64,000 nt of DNA from CAWHOW01 sp963831005 (GCA_963831005.1 CAWHOW010000026.1:316139-380138); one strand, 5' to 3'. Counted from the stretch's first letter, positions 36,141-45,887 are shown. Numbers and translations are program-made. The notes: generated by a model from the letters alone, not told the origin.

Positions 36141-37295
36141 TTATCTGAATAAAATACTCTGTGCATACAAACGAGTTTCTTTATCGGTGGAAATGTAATT
36201 TTCAAGTGAAGGTCTTTTAACAAAACTAATCTTTTCCATACATTGCTCAATTAAAGAAGGCATTTCAAGGAAAGCAATTTTATCCTGCAGAAAAGCATTA
36301 ACCACTATTTCATTTGCAGCATTCATAATGCAGGGCAAATTGCCGCCTTTTTTCAATGCTTCATAAGCAAGGGTCAAATTACGGAAAATGGCTTTATCGG
36401 GTTGTTCAAAAGTCAATTGAGGATAATCAATAAAGTTAAAACGGTTAAAATCTGACTTCAATCTTGCAGGATATCCTAATGCATATTGGATCGGAAGCTT
36501 CATGTCGGGCAGCCCCATTTGTGCTTTCATGCTTCCATCGGTAAACTGCACAATGGAATGAATAATTGATTGGGGATGCACAATAACATCAATTTGTTCG
36601 GCTTTTAATCCGAACAGCCAGTGAGCCTCAATAACTTCAAGCCCTTTGTTCATCAGTGTGGCAGAATCGATGGTGACCTTTGCGCCCATATTCCAGTTAG
36701 GATGTTTGAGCGCATTTGCTTTAGTTATTTTCTTTAATTCTTCTATTGTTTTTCCCCTGAAAGGACCACCCGAAGCTGTAAGGTATATTTTCTCAATCGG
36801 ATTATGAAATTCTCCGGCAAGACATTGGAATATTGCCGAGTGCTCCGAATCAACAGGGTATATATTTACACCCTTTTCTTTGGCAAGGTTGGTTATAATA
36901 TCTCCAGCTATAACCAGAGTTTCTTTATTGGCAAGAGCTATCTGTTTTCCTGATTCTATTGCTTTTAAAGTAGGTTTTAGTCCTGCAAAGCCCACAAGAG
37001 CAGCAAGGACCAGATCAATATTATCAAGTTCCACCACCTGCGATAATGCTTCTGTACCTGTATAAACTTTTATTTGATGAGGAGATAGGATATCCTTAAC
37101 TTTTTTGTAATGGCATTCATTAACAATTACTACCGAATCAGGTTTAAATTCCAAAGCCTGCTCAATTAATAATTCGGCATTAAAATTCGCTGTAAGTACC
37201 TCAATTGAAAAAAGTTCCGCATGATGCCTGATAACATCAAGCGCTTGTGTTCCTATTGAACCGGTGGAGCCTAATATAGCTATACGCTTTTTCAA
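36141..37295 (-). CDS. dxr: 1-deoxy-D-xylulose-5-phosphate reductoisomerase
   Basis: A 384-residue enzyme of the MEP isoprenoid pathway. The NADPH motif is ILGSTGSIGTQALDVI at the N-terminus, the metal/substrate motifs are VDSEHSAIFQCL and ASGGPFRG, and the flexible-loop region is HPNWNMGAKVTIDSATLMNKGLE. It reduces and isomerises DXP to MEP. It lies upstream of rseP (105-bp gap) and 12 bp downstream of the M23 peptidase, so the three are probably one transcript. Confidence 0.96.
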   Translation of the reverse strand: MKKRIAILGSTGSIGTQALDVIRHHAELFSIEVLTANFNAELLIEQALEFKPDSVVIVNECHYKKVKDILSPHQIKVYTGTEALSQVVELDNIDLVLAALVGFAGLKPTLKAIESGKQIALANKETLVIAGDIITNLAKEKGVNIYPVDSEHSAIFQCLAGEFHNPIEKIYLTASGGPFRGKTIEELKKITKANALKHPNWNMGAKVTIDSATLMNKGLEVIEAHWLFGLKAEQIDVIVHPQSIIHSIVQFTDGSMKAQMGLPDMKLPIQYALGYPARLKSDFNRFNFIDYPQLTFEQPDKAIFRNLTLAYEALKKGGNLPCIMNAANEIVVNAFLQDKIAFLEMPSLIEQCMEKISFVKRPSLENYISTDKETRLYAQSILFR

Positions 37296-37307
37296 ATATC
37301 TGTAAGT

Positions 37308-38189
37308 TTATTGAAATACCATGTAATCTCTTGGGTTTACAGGTGTTCCATTGTACCATAATTCGAAATGCAGGTGGGGGCCTGAAGACAACTCCCCTGT
37401 TTCTCCAATTATTGCAACGACTTCTCCCGCTTTTACATCATCGCCTTCCTTCTTCAGCAAAGCAGAATTATGCTTGTAAACCGAAATCAGGTTACCCTCG
37501 TGCTGAATGGCAATTGTATATCCAGTCTTTAATATCCACTCGGAAAATATAACTGATCCGTCAAGTGTAGCTTTTATGGCTTCATCCTTTGCGGCAACAA
37601 TATCAATTCCGAAATGATCTTCTTCAGGATTAAAATTATTCGTTATCATACCCTTAAGTGGCGTAAAAAATAAAAAGCTGCTGATGGAAGATATGGTTGA
37701 GCCTGTTGAATTATCACTTGCTGCAATACTGTATTTATCCTGCTTTTCTACTTCTACCCGCAGCATCGAATCTTCCTTTGATTTAGAAAAAGAAATATTT
37801 GAATATTTATTGGTAGAAGAATCTGGTTTCTCTGGTAATTTAGCCACTACCTCTTTCCCGTCCATTATATTTTTAAGATTGTATAAATAAAGGTCTTTAT
37901 TTTTCAGATTTTCTTCTAGCGAATCTGCCCTGAGCATAAGTTCGCGAATATTTCGATCCGATTTGTTACCATAACCCGGGATATATTCACGTAAAGGAGT
38001 AAATGCAATAATGTAGGTGGTAATAATAATTAATATAATTACTGAAGCGCCTACAGCAATAAATACATTAAGCCGTGATAATCTGAATGATAACCTTTCC
38101 TCAAAAGTTTCATCGTTCATCACAACAAGGCGATATTTGTTGCTAAGCCTCTTGAAAAATCCGCTTTTTTTCTTTTTTCCCTCCGACAT
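37308..38189 (-). CDS. M23-family (LytM) peptidoglycan endopeptidase
   Basis: A 293-residue membrane-anchored peptidase. A basic cytoplasmic N-terminus is followed by one transmembrane helix (about 38-62, VFIAVGASVIILIIITTYII), a short coiled coil, and the M23 domain with zinc ligands in EEDHFGIDI and the SGPHLHFELW motif (His272, His274). The catalytic set is intact, so it is likely an active cell-wall hydrolase and not an EnvC-like activator. Cotranscribed with dxr and rseP. Confidence 0.92.
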   Translation of the reverse strand: MSEGKKKKSGFFKRLSNKYRLVVMNDETFEERLSFRLSRLNVFIAVGASVIILIIITTYIIAFTPLREYIPGYGNKSDRNIRELMLRADSLEENLKNKDLYLYNLKNIMDGKEVVAKLPEKPDSSTNKYSNISFSKSKEDSMLRVEVEKQDKYSIAASDNSTGSTISSISSFLFFTPLKGMITNNFNPEEDHFGIDIVAAKDEAIKATLDGSVIFSEWILKTGYTIAIQHEGNLISVYKHNSALLKKEGDDVKAGEVVAIIGETGELSSGPHLHFELWYNGTPVNPRDYMVFQ

Positions 38190-38353
38190 TATTATGTTGC
38201 CTTATAGAAGAACTGCAAATATCGTAAATATTATACTAACCGCAGATAAAATGCTTCCTGAACATTTAAACATGAAAAATATACTATTATTATAAAAAAA
38301 TAAAATAAATTTGTAAAATCTGAGTTATAGGGTCCCTGATTAAAACAAACGAT

Positions 38354-40960
38354 TTGAAATTTAGATCAATTCATATACATACTATTATTATCCTTTTGCT
38401 GGTAGTTGCATTTTTTAATTCATGTTCTACCAAGAAAAGCACTTTTACACACCGGGTTTACCATAACCTGACAGCGAGGGATAACGCCTACTTTAACGGA
38501 AATGAGAGTTTTAAAACAGGAGTATATGAGTTGGAAAAACTTCATATTGACGATTACTCTAAAATACTTCCGATTTACAAATTAGGAACTCCTGAAAATG
38601 CCACCACGGTTAATTCCTCCTTTGATAAAGCATTTAAAAAAGCATCAAAAGTTATAACAAAACATTCCATTTTTATTAGAAACAGGGAATATGTGCGCTG
38701 GATACCTCAGGGTTATTTGCTGGTTGGAAAATCATATTTTTATGAAAGAGAATATAAACTGGCCATACAAACTTTCGAGTATATCATTAAAACGTATCCC
38801 CAATATCCCACTAAGTACATGGCTATGCTGTGGCTGGCCCGTGCAAACGACCAGTTGAAGCAATACGATAAGGCAGAATCCACCCTTGATTTTATTGCGG
38901 ATAAAATGGATAAAACGGATTTACCTAAAGATGCCGACAAGGCTTTTCCAATGGTTTATGCCGATTATCATATCAAGCAGGAAAATTATTCATCAGCCAT
39001 CGAATACCTTCATTCGGGCATAGAAAAGAATAAGAAAAAAACTACGCGCGTCAGGCTTCGTTTTATACTTGCACAGATATACCAGAAAAATGGCAATGTG
39101 GATGCTGCAACCAAATTGTACAAGAAAGTAATTAAGATGCGTCCTCCTTATGTGATGACGTTTAATGCCAAGATCAACGAAGCAATGTGTTTTAATGCCG
39201 CATCCGGAAACAGCAAAGAAATTAAAAAGCTGCTTTATAAAATGATACGGGAACCCAAAAACAAGGATTATCTTGACCAGATATATTATGCCCTTGCTGA
39301 AATTTGCATGAAAGAACGCGATACCACCTGTGCCATTACAAATTATAAATTGTCTGCAGACAAAAGTGTCACCAATAATTCACAGAAAGCAAGATCCTAT
39401 CTTAAGCTTGCACAAATATATTATGGTATGCCGAAATACGAACAGGCAGAAGAATATTACGACAGCACGATGACGGTGCTTCCAAAAGATTATCCCGACT
39501 ATAAAAATATAGCTGCAATTGCCAAAGTACTGAGAACCCTTGTAAAAAATATCAGGGTCGTAGAAATGCAAGATAGTCTTCAGCGGATTTCGAAAATGAC
39601 ACCTGCAGAGCAAAACAAAGTAGTGGAAGGCATCATCACGCAGGTAATTATGGATGAGCAAAAAAAGCAGCAGGAAGCATACCAGAAACAACTTGATCTG
39701 GCAAATGCTGGTACCAGCACTCAAAACACAGGTTCCTGGTACTTTTACAACCCAACTTCAGTGAGTTCGGGAAAGGTTGAATTTACTAAAAAATGGGGAA
39801 ACAGAAAGCTGGAAGATCTGTGGCGGCTAAGCAACAAACAAGCGCAGGGTGATTTCGGGTCGGCCGATGAAGAAGATACAACAGCTACAGATACTACCAA
39901 AAAGGCTACTCTGAGTGATCTAAAAGATAAAAAATATTATCTGAAAAATATTCCGACTTCGGCTGATGACTTTAAAAAATCGAATGATAGAATTGCCGAG
40001 GCATTGTTTAATATTGGAACAATTTATCAGAACGACCTGAAAGATATACCAAAAGCCATTGATGCTTTCAGCGACCTGGTGAAAAGATATCCCGATAATC
40101 CGAACTACAGCATGAGAACGTGTTATCAGCTATACCAAATCTATGATGAAATGCCCGATGAAGCCAAAAAGGATTATTATAAGAACTTTATCTGCACTAA
40201 AGAACCCGATGGCGATTATTGTAATACCATAAAAGATCCCAATTACCACAAGATTACAGCTAAAAATAAAGATGCAGCTGCTACTTTATACGAAGAAACT
40301 TTTGATGCATTTAATGCCGGGATGTGGGATACGGTGATTGTAAATGCTAATCAGGCTATTGAAAAGTTCAAATCTGATTCCTCTTTGGTGCCTAAATTTA
40401 TTTACCTGCAAGCTGTAGCTTATGGTGAAAAAAGGGATAGCCTTAACTGTGTAATTAAATTGCAGACCATCATTTCCAAATATAAAACAAGTCCGGTAAG
40501 GCCTAAGGCACAGGATATTTTTGAATTTTATACCGGAACTGCTAAAAAAGCTGCTTCTGCCGATAGCGCCAAAGCTGCCGCAAAGAAAAACTATGTGTAT
40601 AATGCCGATGCCGTTCACCTTTATGCAATGATCGTCACTCTGAGTAAATCATTAAAGATATCTGATGTTAAAAATGCAATTGCCGATTACAACACCAAGA
40701 ATTTCAGTTCGGCAAATCTTACTATCAGCAACATTTACCTTAACGACAATCAGCAGCTTATTACCATTGCCAATTTCCCCGACAAGGAAAAGGCCATGCT
40801 TTACTTTAACGATATTAAAAACAATAAAGATGTGTTTTCTAAATTAAAAGCTTCGGATTGCAAGCAATTTGTGATCTCGGCTGATAATTACACTAAAATG
40901 TATAAGAACAAAGACGAGAATAACTACTATCTTTTCTTCACTAAAAATTATCTGCAATAG
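38354..40960 (+). CDS. porW: Type IX secretion lipoprotein PorW/SprE (TPR protein)
   Basis: An 868-residue TPR-rich lipoprotein. The signal peptide ends at Cys24 (FFNSCSTKK), directly followed by HRVYHNLTARDNAYFNGNES, the signature of PorW/SprE. Several TPR units span about 110-400 and 545-740. The last 70 residues form a small domain (DAVHLYAMIV ... EKAMLYFNDI). The family is required for T9SS function and gliding in Flavobacterium and Porphyromonas. The start codon is TTG (38354). It is divergent from the M23 peptidase. Confidence 0.9.
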   Translation: MKFRSIHIHTIIILLLVVAFFNSCSTKKSTFTHRVYHNLTARDNAYFNGNESFKTGVYELEKLHIDDYSKILPIYKLGTPENATTVNSSFDKAFKKASKVITKHSIFIRNREYVRWIPQGYLLVGKSYFYEREYKLAIQTFEYIIKTYPQYPTKYMAMLWLARANDQLKQYDKAESTLDFIADKMDKTDLPKDADKAFPMVYADYHIKQENYSSAIEYLHSGIEKNKKKTTRVRLRFILAQIYQKNGNVDAATKLYKKVIKMRPPYVMTFNAKINEAMCFNAASGNSKEIKKLLYKMIREPKNKDYLDQIYYALAEICMKERDTTCAITNYKLSADKSVTNNSQKARSYLKLAQIYYGMPKYEQAEEYYDSTMTVLPKDYPDYKNIAAIAKVLRTLVKNIRVVEMQDSLQRISKMTPAEQNKVVEGIITQVIMDEQKKQQEAYQKQLDLANAGTSTQNTGSWYFYNPTSVSSGKVEFTKKWGNRKLEDLWRLSNKQAQGDFGSADEEDTTATDTTKKATLSDLKDKKYYLKNIPTSADDFKKSNDRIAEALFNIGTIYQNDLKDIPKAIDAFSDLVKRYPDNPNYSMRTCYQLYQIYDEMPDEAKKDYYKNFICTKEPDGDYCNTIKDPNYHKITAKNKDAAATLYEETFDAFNAGMWDTVIVNANQAIEKFKSDSSLVPKFIYLQAVAYGEKRDSLNCVIKLQTIISKYKTSPVRPKAQDIFEFYTGTAKKAASADSAKAAAKKNYVYNADAVHLYAMIVTLSKSLKISDVKNAIADYNTKNFSSANLTISNIYLNDNQQLITIANFPDKEKAMLYFNDIKNNKDVFSKLKASDCKQFVISADNYTKMYKNKDENNYYLFFTKNYLQ

Positions 40961-40990
40961 GATTTTATCTGAAAATATTTTTTCTTTTGT

Positions 40991-41021
40991 TTTGCGGGGA
41001 AAATTAATTTCTCTAACTTTG
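40991..41021 (+). promoter_or_regulatory. Bacteroidota promoter TTTG-N19-TAACTTTG
   Basis: TTTG at 40991-40994 and TAACTTTG at 41014-41021 are separated by exactly 19 nt, the best promoter match in the window. It would drive bactofilin, atpZ-like and the membrane protein at 41682. Confidence 0.75.
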
Positions 41022-41068
41022 TTTCAGATTATTAAGTCAATTTAATTTAATCATTTAAAAACAGTAAC

Positions 41069-41494
41069 ATGGCAAAGAACTTTGAACAGGAATCCCCATC
41101 CATAAACCTGATTGGCGCAGGCACAGTCATTAAAGGCGACATTAACTCGAACGGTGATATACGCATAGACGGAACTCTTATCGGTTCGGTGAACTCAAAA
41201 GGGAAGCTGGTAGTTGGCAATACGGGAAATATTGAAGGCGAAGTGAATTGTCAGAATGCCGACTTTTCAGGCACTATCAAAGCTACCGTTACTGTAACCG
41301 AATTGTTATCGCTTAAAGCTACCGCCAAACTAAACGGCGATGTTATTACCAATAAACTCGCCATTGAGCCGGGTGCCATCTTTTCCGGTTCATGCAGCAT
41401 GAATAATACCACTTCTTACAAAGAACAAAAGTTCGGCGATAAAATAGAATTGAAAATAAATGAATCCTCAAAAACAAAAGAGACCGTTATTTGA
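41069..41494 (+). CDS. Bactofilin (polymer-forming cytoskeletal protein)
   Basis: A 141-residue beta-helix protein. The core repeats follow the bactofilin pattern: NLIGAGTVIKGDINSNGDIRIDGTLIGSVNSKGKLVVGNTGNIEGEVNC and on to KLNGDVITNKLAIEPGAIFSGSCSM (given here by key positions, about residues 12-120). Bactofilins self-assemble into filaments and organise cell-wall or envelope machinery. It overlaps the next gene by 35 bp. Its place before atpZ/atpI/atpB is common in Bacteroidota. Confidence 0.9.
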   Translation: MAKNFEQESPSINLIGAGTVIKGDINSNGDIRIDGTLIGSVNSKGKLVVGNTGNIEGEVNCQNADFSGTIKATVTVTELLSLKATAKLNGDVITNKLAIEPGAIFSGSCSMNNTTSYKEQKFGDKIELKINESSKTKETVI

Positions 41495-41675
41495 TTATGC
41501 AAAATATTCCAGCATGGCATTGCAAATGCTGGTAATTATTGCAGGCGGTATTTTTTGCGGCTTCAAATTAGACGAATACCTGAAATTTAAACTTCCTTTA
41601 TTCACAGTGCTGTTTTCCATGCTCTCAGTTGGCTTTGCCGTTTGGTATGTTACCAAGGACCTGCTGAAAAAGTAA
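41460..41675 (+). CDS. AtpZ/AtpI-family protein
   Basis: A 71-residue protein with two transmembrane helices (SSMALQMLVIIAGGIFCGF and LPLFTVLFSMLSVGFAVWYV) separated by a short polar turn with KLDEYLK. This is the AtpZ/AtpI pattern, with the G-x-x-x-D motif in the first helix end. The family assists F-type ATPase assembly or Mg/Ca supply. It overlaps the bactofilin by 35 bp in another frame. Confidence 0.82.
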   Translation: MNPQKQKRPLFDYAKYSSMALQMLVIIAGGIFCGFKLDEYLKFKLPLFTVLFSMLSVGFAVWYVTKDLLKK

Positions 41676-41681
41676 TCATTC

Positions 41682-42065
41682 ATGAAAAAGAACAGCTTTA
41701 TTATCAGGCTTCTGCTTTTTACTGTTTTGCTTGGTCTTGTTTATTTGGGACTTAAACACCTGCTTCCCGAAAATTATTTTAGTCCTGTGTTGCCGTTCCT
41801 GTTTCCTTTCTTTTTTTCAGCTACCGCCATTTTTTACAGTTACCTTGTTAAAAGCAGCGAGCAGAAATTTACCCGTTTTGTGAACCATTTTATGCTTACT
41901 ACATTTATCAAGCTGATGCTGTTTATGGCGGTATTGCTTATTTATGTTTTCACACATAAGGATGATGCCGTTCCTTTTATTCTCTCCTTTTTCATATTGT
42001 ATGTTCTGTACACAGTTTTTGAAGTTATTGCTTTGCTGAAGTTTTCCAAAACGGAAAAGAAATAA
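41682..42065 (+). CDS. AtpI-like four-helix membrane protein
   Basis: A 127-residue protein with four hydrophobic segments (FIIRLLLFTVLLGLVYLGL, SPVLPFLFPFFFSATAIFY, MLTTFIKLMLFMAVLLIYVF, FILSFFILYVLYTVFEVIAL). Its position 6 bp after the AtpZ-like gene and before atpB in relatives suggests an ATP synthase accessory protein, analogous to AtpI. In this genome atpB is 7.9 kb further on. Confidence 0.7.
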   Translation: MKKNSFIIRLLLFTVLLGLVYLGLKHLLPENYFSPVLPFLFPFFFSATAIFYSYLVKSSEQKFTRFVNHFMLTTFIKLMLFMAVLLIYVFTHKDDAVPFILSFFILYVLYTVFEVIALLKFSKTEKK

Positions 42066-42146
42066 TGCCGAATTAACAGCCAGTTATTAAAAATTATTTC
42101 CATATAACACAATATTTGCACAATTTTTGCGTTAAAGCTGCAAAGA

Positions 42147-42425
42147 ATGCTTGAAATAATTTCTGCCATGAAAGATATTGATGCATATATTGCTTGTTTG
42201 CAAAAAATGAGCAATCTTATTGAAAAACGCTGCACCGGCTCGCCCTGCGAATTTGCCGGAAAAATGAACATGTCGAGGAGATGTTTGTTCAATTCAATTG
42301 ACTACCTCGGCGAAAAGGTGGGCAAATTTGGCATCCATATTGTTTTCGACAGGGCTATACGTTCCTATATCTACGACCAGCCGGGAAGTTTCGTACTGGC
42401 TGATTCTTTCTGGAAAAAAGATTAA
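42147..42425 (+). CDS. Small HTH-like DNA-binding protein
   Basis: A 92-residue basic protein. The segment EKRCTGSPCEFAGKMNMSRRCLFNSIDYL fits a helix-turn-helix (T-G-[ST]-P-x-x-[FL]-A then S-x-R-x-L), and the remainder HIVFDRAIRSYIYDQPGSFVL fits the beta-wing seen in small Bacteroidota winged-helix proteins. It could bind the 21-bp palindromic repeats that start 44 bp after its stop (42469-42531); this is inference. Confidence 0.6.
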   Translation: MLEIISAMKDIDAYIACLQKMSNLIEKRCTGSPCEFAGKMNMSRRCLFNSIDYLGEKVGKFGIHIVFDRAIRSYIYDQPGSFVLADSFWKKD

Positions 42426-42468
42426 CCTTCACCCATTATTATTTATTTTTTAGGGCTTTTTGTAGTTC

Positions 42469-42531
42469 AGTGCATAAAAACTGCACTGGAGTGCAGAAAT
42501 TCCGCACTGTAGTGCAAGGATTCTGCACTCT
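42469..42531 (+). promoter_or_regulatory. Three 21-bp palindromic repeats (array B), probable operator
   Basis: Half-sites alternate AGTGCA (42469), TGCACT (42482), AGTGCA (42490), CGCACT (42503), AGTGCA (42511), TGCACT (42524). Spacing is 13, 8, 13, 8, 13, i.e. three 21-bp units of AGTGCA-N7-TGCACT-NN. Eight bp further is a -7 box TAACTTTG (42539-42546), so the array covers the -33 region of the promoter of the 42588 gene. Confidence 0.7.
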
Positions 42532-42587
42532 GTAGCGTTAACTTTGTACTAACATTTTTTCATTAATAACTTTTAAAACTTATAGTT

Positions 42588-42824
42588 ATGACAACAAAGA
42601 AAAAAACCGAAACCTTTCCGGCAAGCGATGCAAAATTTCATGCAGCTTTCACTGAATTAATGGCCAACCTGGCAGCTTCGGATCCCACCAGCAGTACACC
42701 TGCAATAGATACCTTTACAAGACTTGGTATAAACGTAGCCTCTGTTTACACACCCTTGTTGAATTTATTGGGAAGTGCCACTACTCCCAACAGTTGGCTA
42801 TATGATCAGTTTTACAATACCTAA
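42588..42824 (+). CDS. Small hypothetical protein, 78 residues
   Basis: Not recognised. It starts with a basic MTTKKKTETFPASDAKFH, has an amphipathic helix (AAFTELMANLAASDP), a Ser/Thr-rich bend and a C-terminal half with LGINVASVYTPLLNLLGSA, ending SWLYDQFYNT. No signal peptide, no cysteine, no double-glycine leader. A -7 box and three palindromic repeats precede it and an HTH gene lies upstream, so it looks regulated. Confidence 0.55.
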   Translation: MTTKKKTETFPASDAKFHAAFTELMANLAASDPTSSTPAIDTFTRLGINVASVYTPLLNLLGSATTPNSWLYDQFYNT

Positions 42825-42839
42825 GTAAGTTTTCCCCTT

Positions 42840-43161
42840 AAAATAAAGCTTTCCTTTGTTGGTATAGACAGGCTTTTTAAGCTTAACATCTATCCTCGAA
42901 GATTACCCCCGAAGTTTTTAGTTTGATCAGCACCACCCATGCAGCGAATTTCGTCCATAAGGGTTGATTTATACCGCCGTGAAGTACGATTACATATCCC
43001 TGCAAGTGCTGGGTCGACTGCCATTCGGTGCCAGTATAAGCATTCATCGCCATCTAAAATCAATCAGACATGTTGAACCTTAACCCTGTTGGGTTATCAG
43101 GCGAACAGCCAAAACAGCAGTAATCTTCTAATTTGATATATGGAATTTTGATCTTACGCAT
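42840..43161 (-). pseudogene. Decayed PaaI-type thioesterase
   Basis: On the minus strand, ATG at 43161 opens KIKIPYIKLEDYCCFGCSPD and NPTGLRF, the N-terminus of PaaI/hot-dog thioesterases of Bacteroidota. After a stop, other frames give QHLQGYVIVLHGGI, TLMDEI, AAWVVLIKLKTSGV and VKLKKPVYTNKGKLY in the correct family order. At least four one-base indels separate these pieces, and the C-terminal third is missing. It is not noted by any long open frame. Confidence 0.8.
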
Positions 43162-43293
43162 ATATTGCGGCAAACGATAAAAAAGAACAAGAGTTTAAAC
43201 TTTTTGCTGGTTTAGGGATATTGTTTAAGAAAGCAGTTTTTGTTCGTTTATTACAGCATTCTTCCCAGAAATAAACCTATGGTATATTGCCGC

Positions 43294-43587
43294 TTATTAA
43301 GATAACAACCATTCTGTGTTAAGTTGACAACCGTTTCTGTTAATACAACCTAATTCCTGCTTAAGTCAACAACTATTCTTGCTTAAGTGAACAACCATTC
43401 TTGTTAAGTGCAACAACCATTCTTGTTAAGTGAACAACTATTCTTGTTAAGATAACAACCATCTTGTTAAGTGACAACTAATTCTTATCTAAGACTTAAC
43501 TCCCATTCGCAAGATAACAACTCATATTCTTGTTAAGACTTAACAACCATTCTTGTCAAGCTGTAATGCATATTCTTAACAAGAATG
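43294..43587. repeat. Degenerate 21-bp array C
   Basis: Units of about 21 bp with the dyad TTGTT-AAGTG-AACAA followed by CCATTC. The best copies lie at 43378-43470; flanks are worn and contain indels. The right end has the palindrome CATTCTT-AAC-AAGAATG (near 43570). Part of the noncoding stretch between the thioesterase remnant and the collagen pseudogene. Confidence 0.7.
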
Positions 43588-43929
43588 AGGCGTAAAATGA
43601 ACAAGAATTCACATTCTAACATTCACTCATTCATTCATTTTCCCTTAATTATCATAAAATATAAGCATTCTTAGCAATCAGTCAAGATCTAGTATATTTG
43701 CATATAAAGCTTTAACCCTATGCGCAATTACTCTAGCATTAACATCAATAAGCCCTGGTGCATGTGCACCAGACTGTAAATCACTTGCGCAAATCCCATA
43801 TTTGTTAATAATATTTATTATATTGCCCTGATTTCCAAAACGATGCCTGTTACTTGTGTTATCTATTAACCAAAAACAAAGGCTATGAAATGCGAAGTAT
43901 TCACGAATACCTTAAAAAATAAAAATATT
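43588..43929. other. Intergenic, AT-rich, no gene seen
   Basis: No supported frame. A hairpin CTGGTGCA-TG-TGCACCAG lies at 43755-43772. A TATTTGC-like AT-rich stretch precedes the collagen-like remnant. Confidence 0.45.
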
Positions 43930-45500
43930 ATGATAAAAAAGCAATTACACTTTAATGAGCAGTACTTATGCTTTTAACTATTAGTTTGTCGGCTTTCAGC
44001 AGTATGCGCACAAGTACCTGACAGGATTCAATTATCAGGCAGTTGCAAGGAATGTTCAGGACCTTATTGCCTAGTCACCGTTAGATGTTGAAATTAACAT
44101 TCACCAGGGCTTCAGCAGGTGGAACAACTGTATATTCCGAATCTTTTAATCCTTCAACAAACCAGTTCGGTTTATTCACTCGTTGTAATAGGTCAGGGAA
44201 CTACATTATCAGGTTATTTCAGTACTATCATTTGGAGTTCCGGCGACTATTGGTTACAGGTATAGATAAATTTAAGGAAGTAGTTATGTATCTATGGGCG
44301 ATTCACAATTATTATCAGTTCCTTATGCTATGTATGCAACCAATCCTGGCGACAAGTGGAATAACAGGTCCAACTGGACCACAGGACCAATGGGTCCAAC
44401 TGGTAATAAGGGACCTACGGGTCCTATTGGAACACAGGGAGCTACAGGTACCATCTGGAACTACAGGTCTTACAGGAACCACTGGGGTAACGGGTTTAAT
44501 AGGCACGGGCACAGCAACAGGCAACACTACATATTGGGACGGCTCGCAATGGGTGTTGACATCAAATACAATTTATAATAATGGAACGAATGTGGGGATT
44601 GGAATAATGCCTGCGTGTAAATTCCAGTTGAAGGACGGTTTATTCGGATTTGAAAGCAATTATTATCCGGGTGGTTATACAACACAGTATCACGGATTCA
44701 CTTATCAATTGCCAGGCTCTTATAAAGGATTTATGGGGGAAAATACTATTCATTTTAACGGTGGCGAAACCGATAGTTTGCGATTATCTGTAATAATGTA
44801 TGATACAAGTAAAATTTATAATATTTTCAGCGTACCTACCCCTGATATGTATTGGGGATTAAGAATAAAGAGAAATTATGGGGCGGGGAATTATAATATT
44901 AATCTTACCACTATGTTCAGCCAGCAAAGGGGAGTAGAATTAGGATACAGGCAGAACGACGGTATATGCGGGATAAGGTCAACAATGGGCAGAAAGTCAA
45001 CGGAATTAAGGTTAGATACCACTTCACAATCTTTATATTTTATATACTCAAAAGATAGTTTAAAAACATATACCAACAGGTTTAAGGTAGATTCGTTGGG
45101 AGGTGTAACAATAAATAATTCCTATACATTGCCTTTAACACATGGCAGCGCGGGCAGTACTATGATTGATGATGGCAATGGAAATATTAGCTGGGGGGCA
45201 GGCAATATGACTACTTACGTTAATGCATCCAGCTATAATATTCTGTCCGCAGATATTTATATTGATGATAGTACAGGCACTTTAAACGACAGCTTGTACC
45301 TTCCTCTGAATCCATTGGACGGTGAGATGCATACCATTGCAGATGATGATGGCGGAACAGGTTTGACAGTGCTGGTCGGAAACGGTCATAAAATTAGCGG
45401 AAATGCAACAATAAATGTTTTGATAATAAATCCGGTGACAATAAAATTTATGCGTGGAAGAAGGAGTAATCAAGGAGGGCAGTGGGTTATAATTGGATAA
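43930..45500 (+). pseudogene. Collagen-like surface protein, frame broken in the N-terminal two thirds
   Basis: A paralogue, in opposite orientation, of the gene at 45888-48779. From about 43930 pieces in different frames match that gene: FNYQAVARN-like (near 44028), IVIGQGTTLSGYFS, SSGDYWLQV, then G-x-y triplets (GPMGPTGNKGPTGPIGTQGA, GTTGLTGTTGVTGLIGTG). From about 44500 to 45500 the frame is intact: TGNTTYWDGSQWVLTSNTIY, NVGIG, then a roughly 300-residue beta-rich domain ending GRRSNQGGQWVIIG. The joined protein would be a secreted triple-helix fibre with a C-terminal head. Several one-base indels prevent translation as sequenced. Confidence 0.75.
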
Positions 45501-45826
45501 TAGAAATACCCGGTTGTTTTAATTCTAAATTTTCTTTTAAAAGAAATATTATAATGGGTGAAAACAATGAGTGGCGTGGAAGTAAAGAAGGTTATTAAAG
45601 AGTAGTGAGTGCTGAGTAGTGAGTAAGGAGTAAAACAAAAAACTCTCAACGCCATACATATAACTCCAAACTAAACTGTAAGTAAGTTCATAAAAGAATA
45701 ACCTAGTGCCAAGCTACAAGTTCCAAATTACATGGAAATTACTCTTGGGGCTTTGAATTTGAGATTTGAGACTTGGAGCTTATTAAAGAAGGCAGCAGCA
45801 GTAGGCAGTAAAGAAGTAATATAAAA
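45501..45826. other. Intergenic low-complexity spacer, no gene seen
   Basis: Contains AGTAGTGAGTGCTGAGTAGT-type words (related to the 19276 repeat) and a foldback of AAGCTACAAGTTCCAAATTA with its diverged inverse near 45760-45783. Confidence 0.5.
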
Positions 45827-45860
45827 AAATCCCCCGGCTGATTATGCAGGGGGATTTTTA
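45827..45860 (-). terminator. Strong (bidirectional) rho-independent terminator
   Basis: Stem AAATCCCCC / GGGGGATTT with T-runs on both strands. It lies 28 bp after the stop of the minus-strand collagen-like gene and 330 bp after the plus-strand one. Confidence 0.85.
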
Positions 45861-45887
45861 GTTTTAATAAGGAATATACTTCCCTTA

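Noticed and set aside
42460..43600. CRISPR array
   Set aside because: Repeats are contiguous with no unique spacers and no cas genes are present.
44085..44500. Plus-strand frame taken as the true N-terminus of the 44085-45500 protein
   Set aside because: Family pieces in this part lie in other frames, and the translation here shows no collagen triplets. Only the part after about 44500 is in the right frame.
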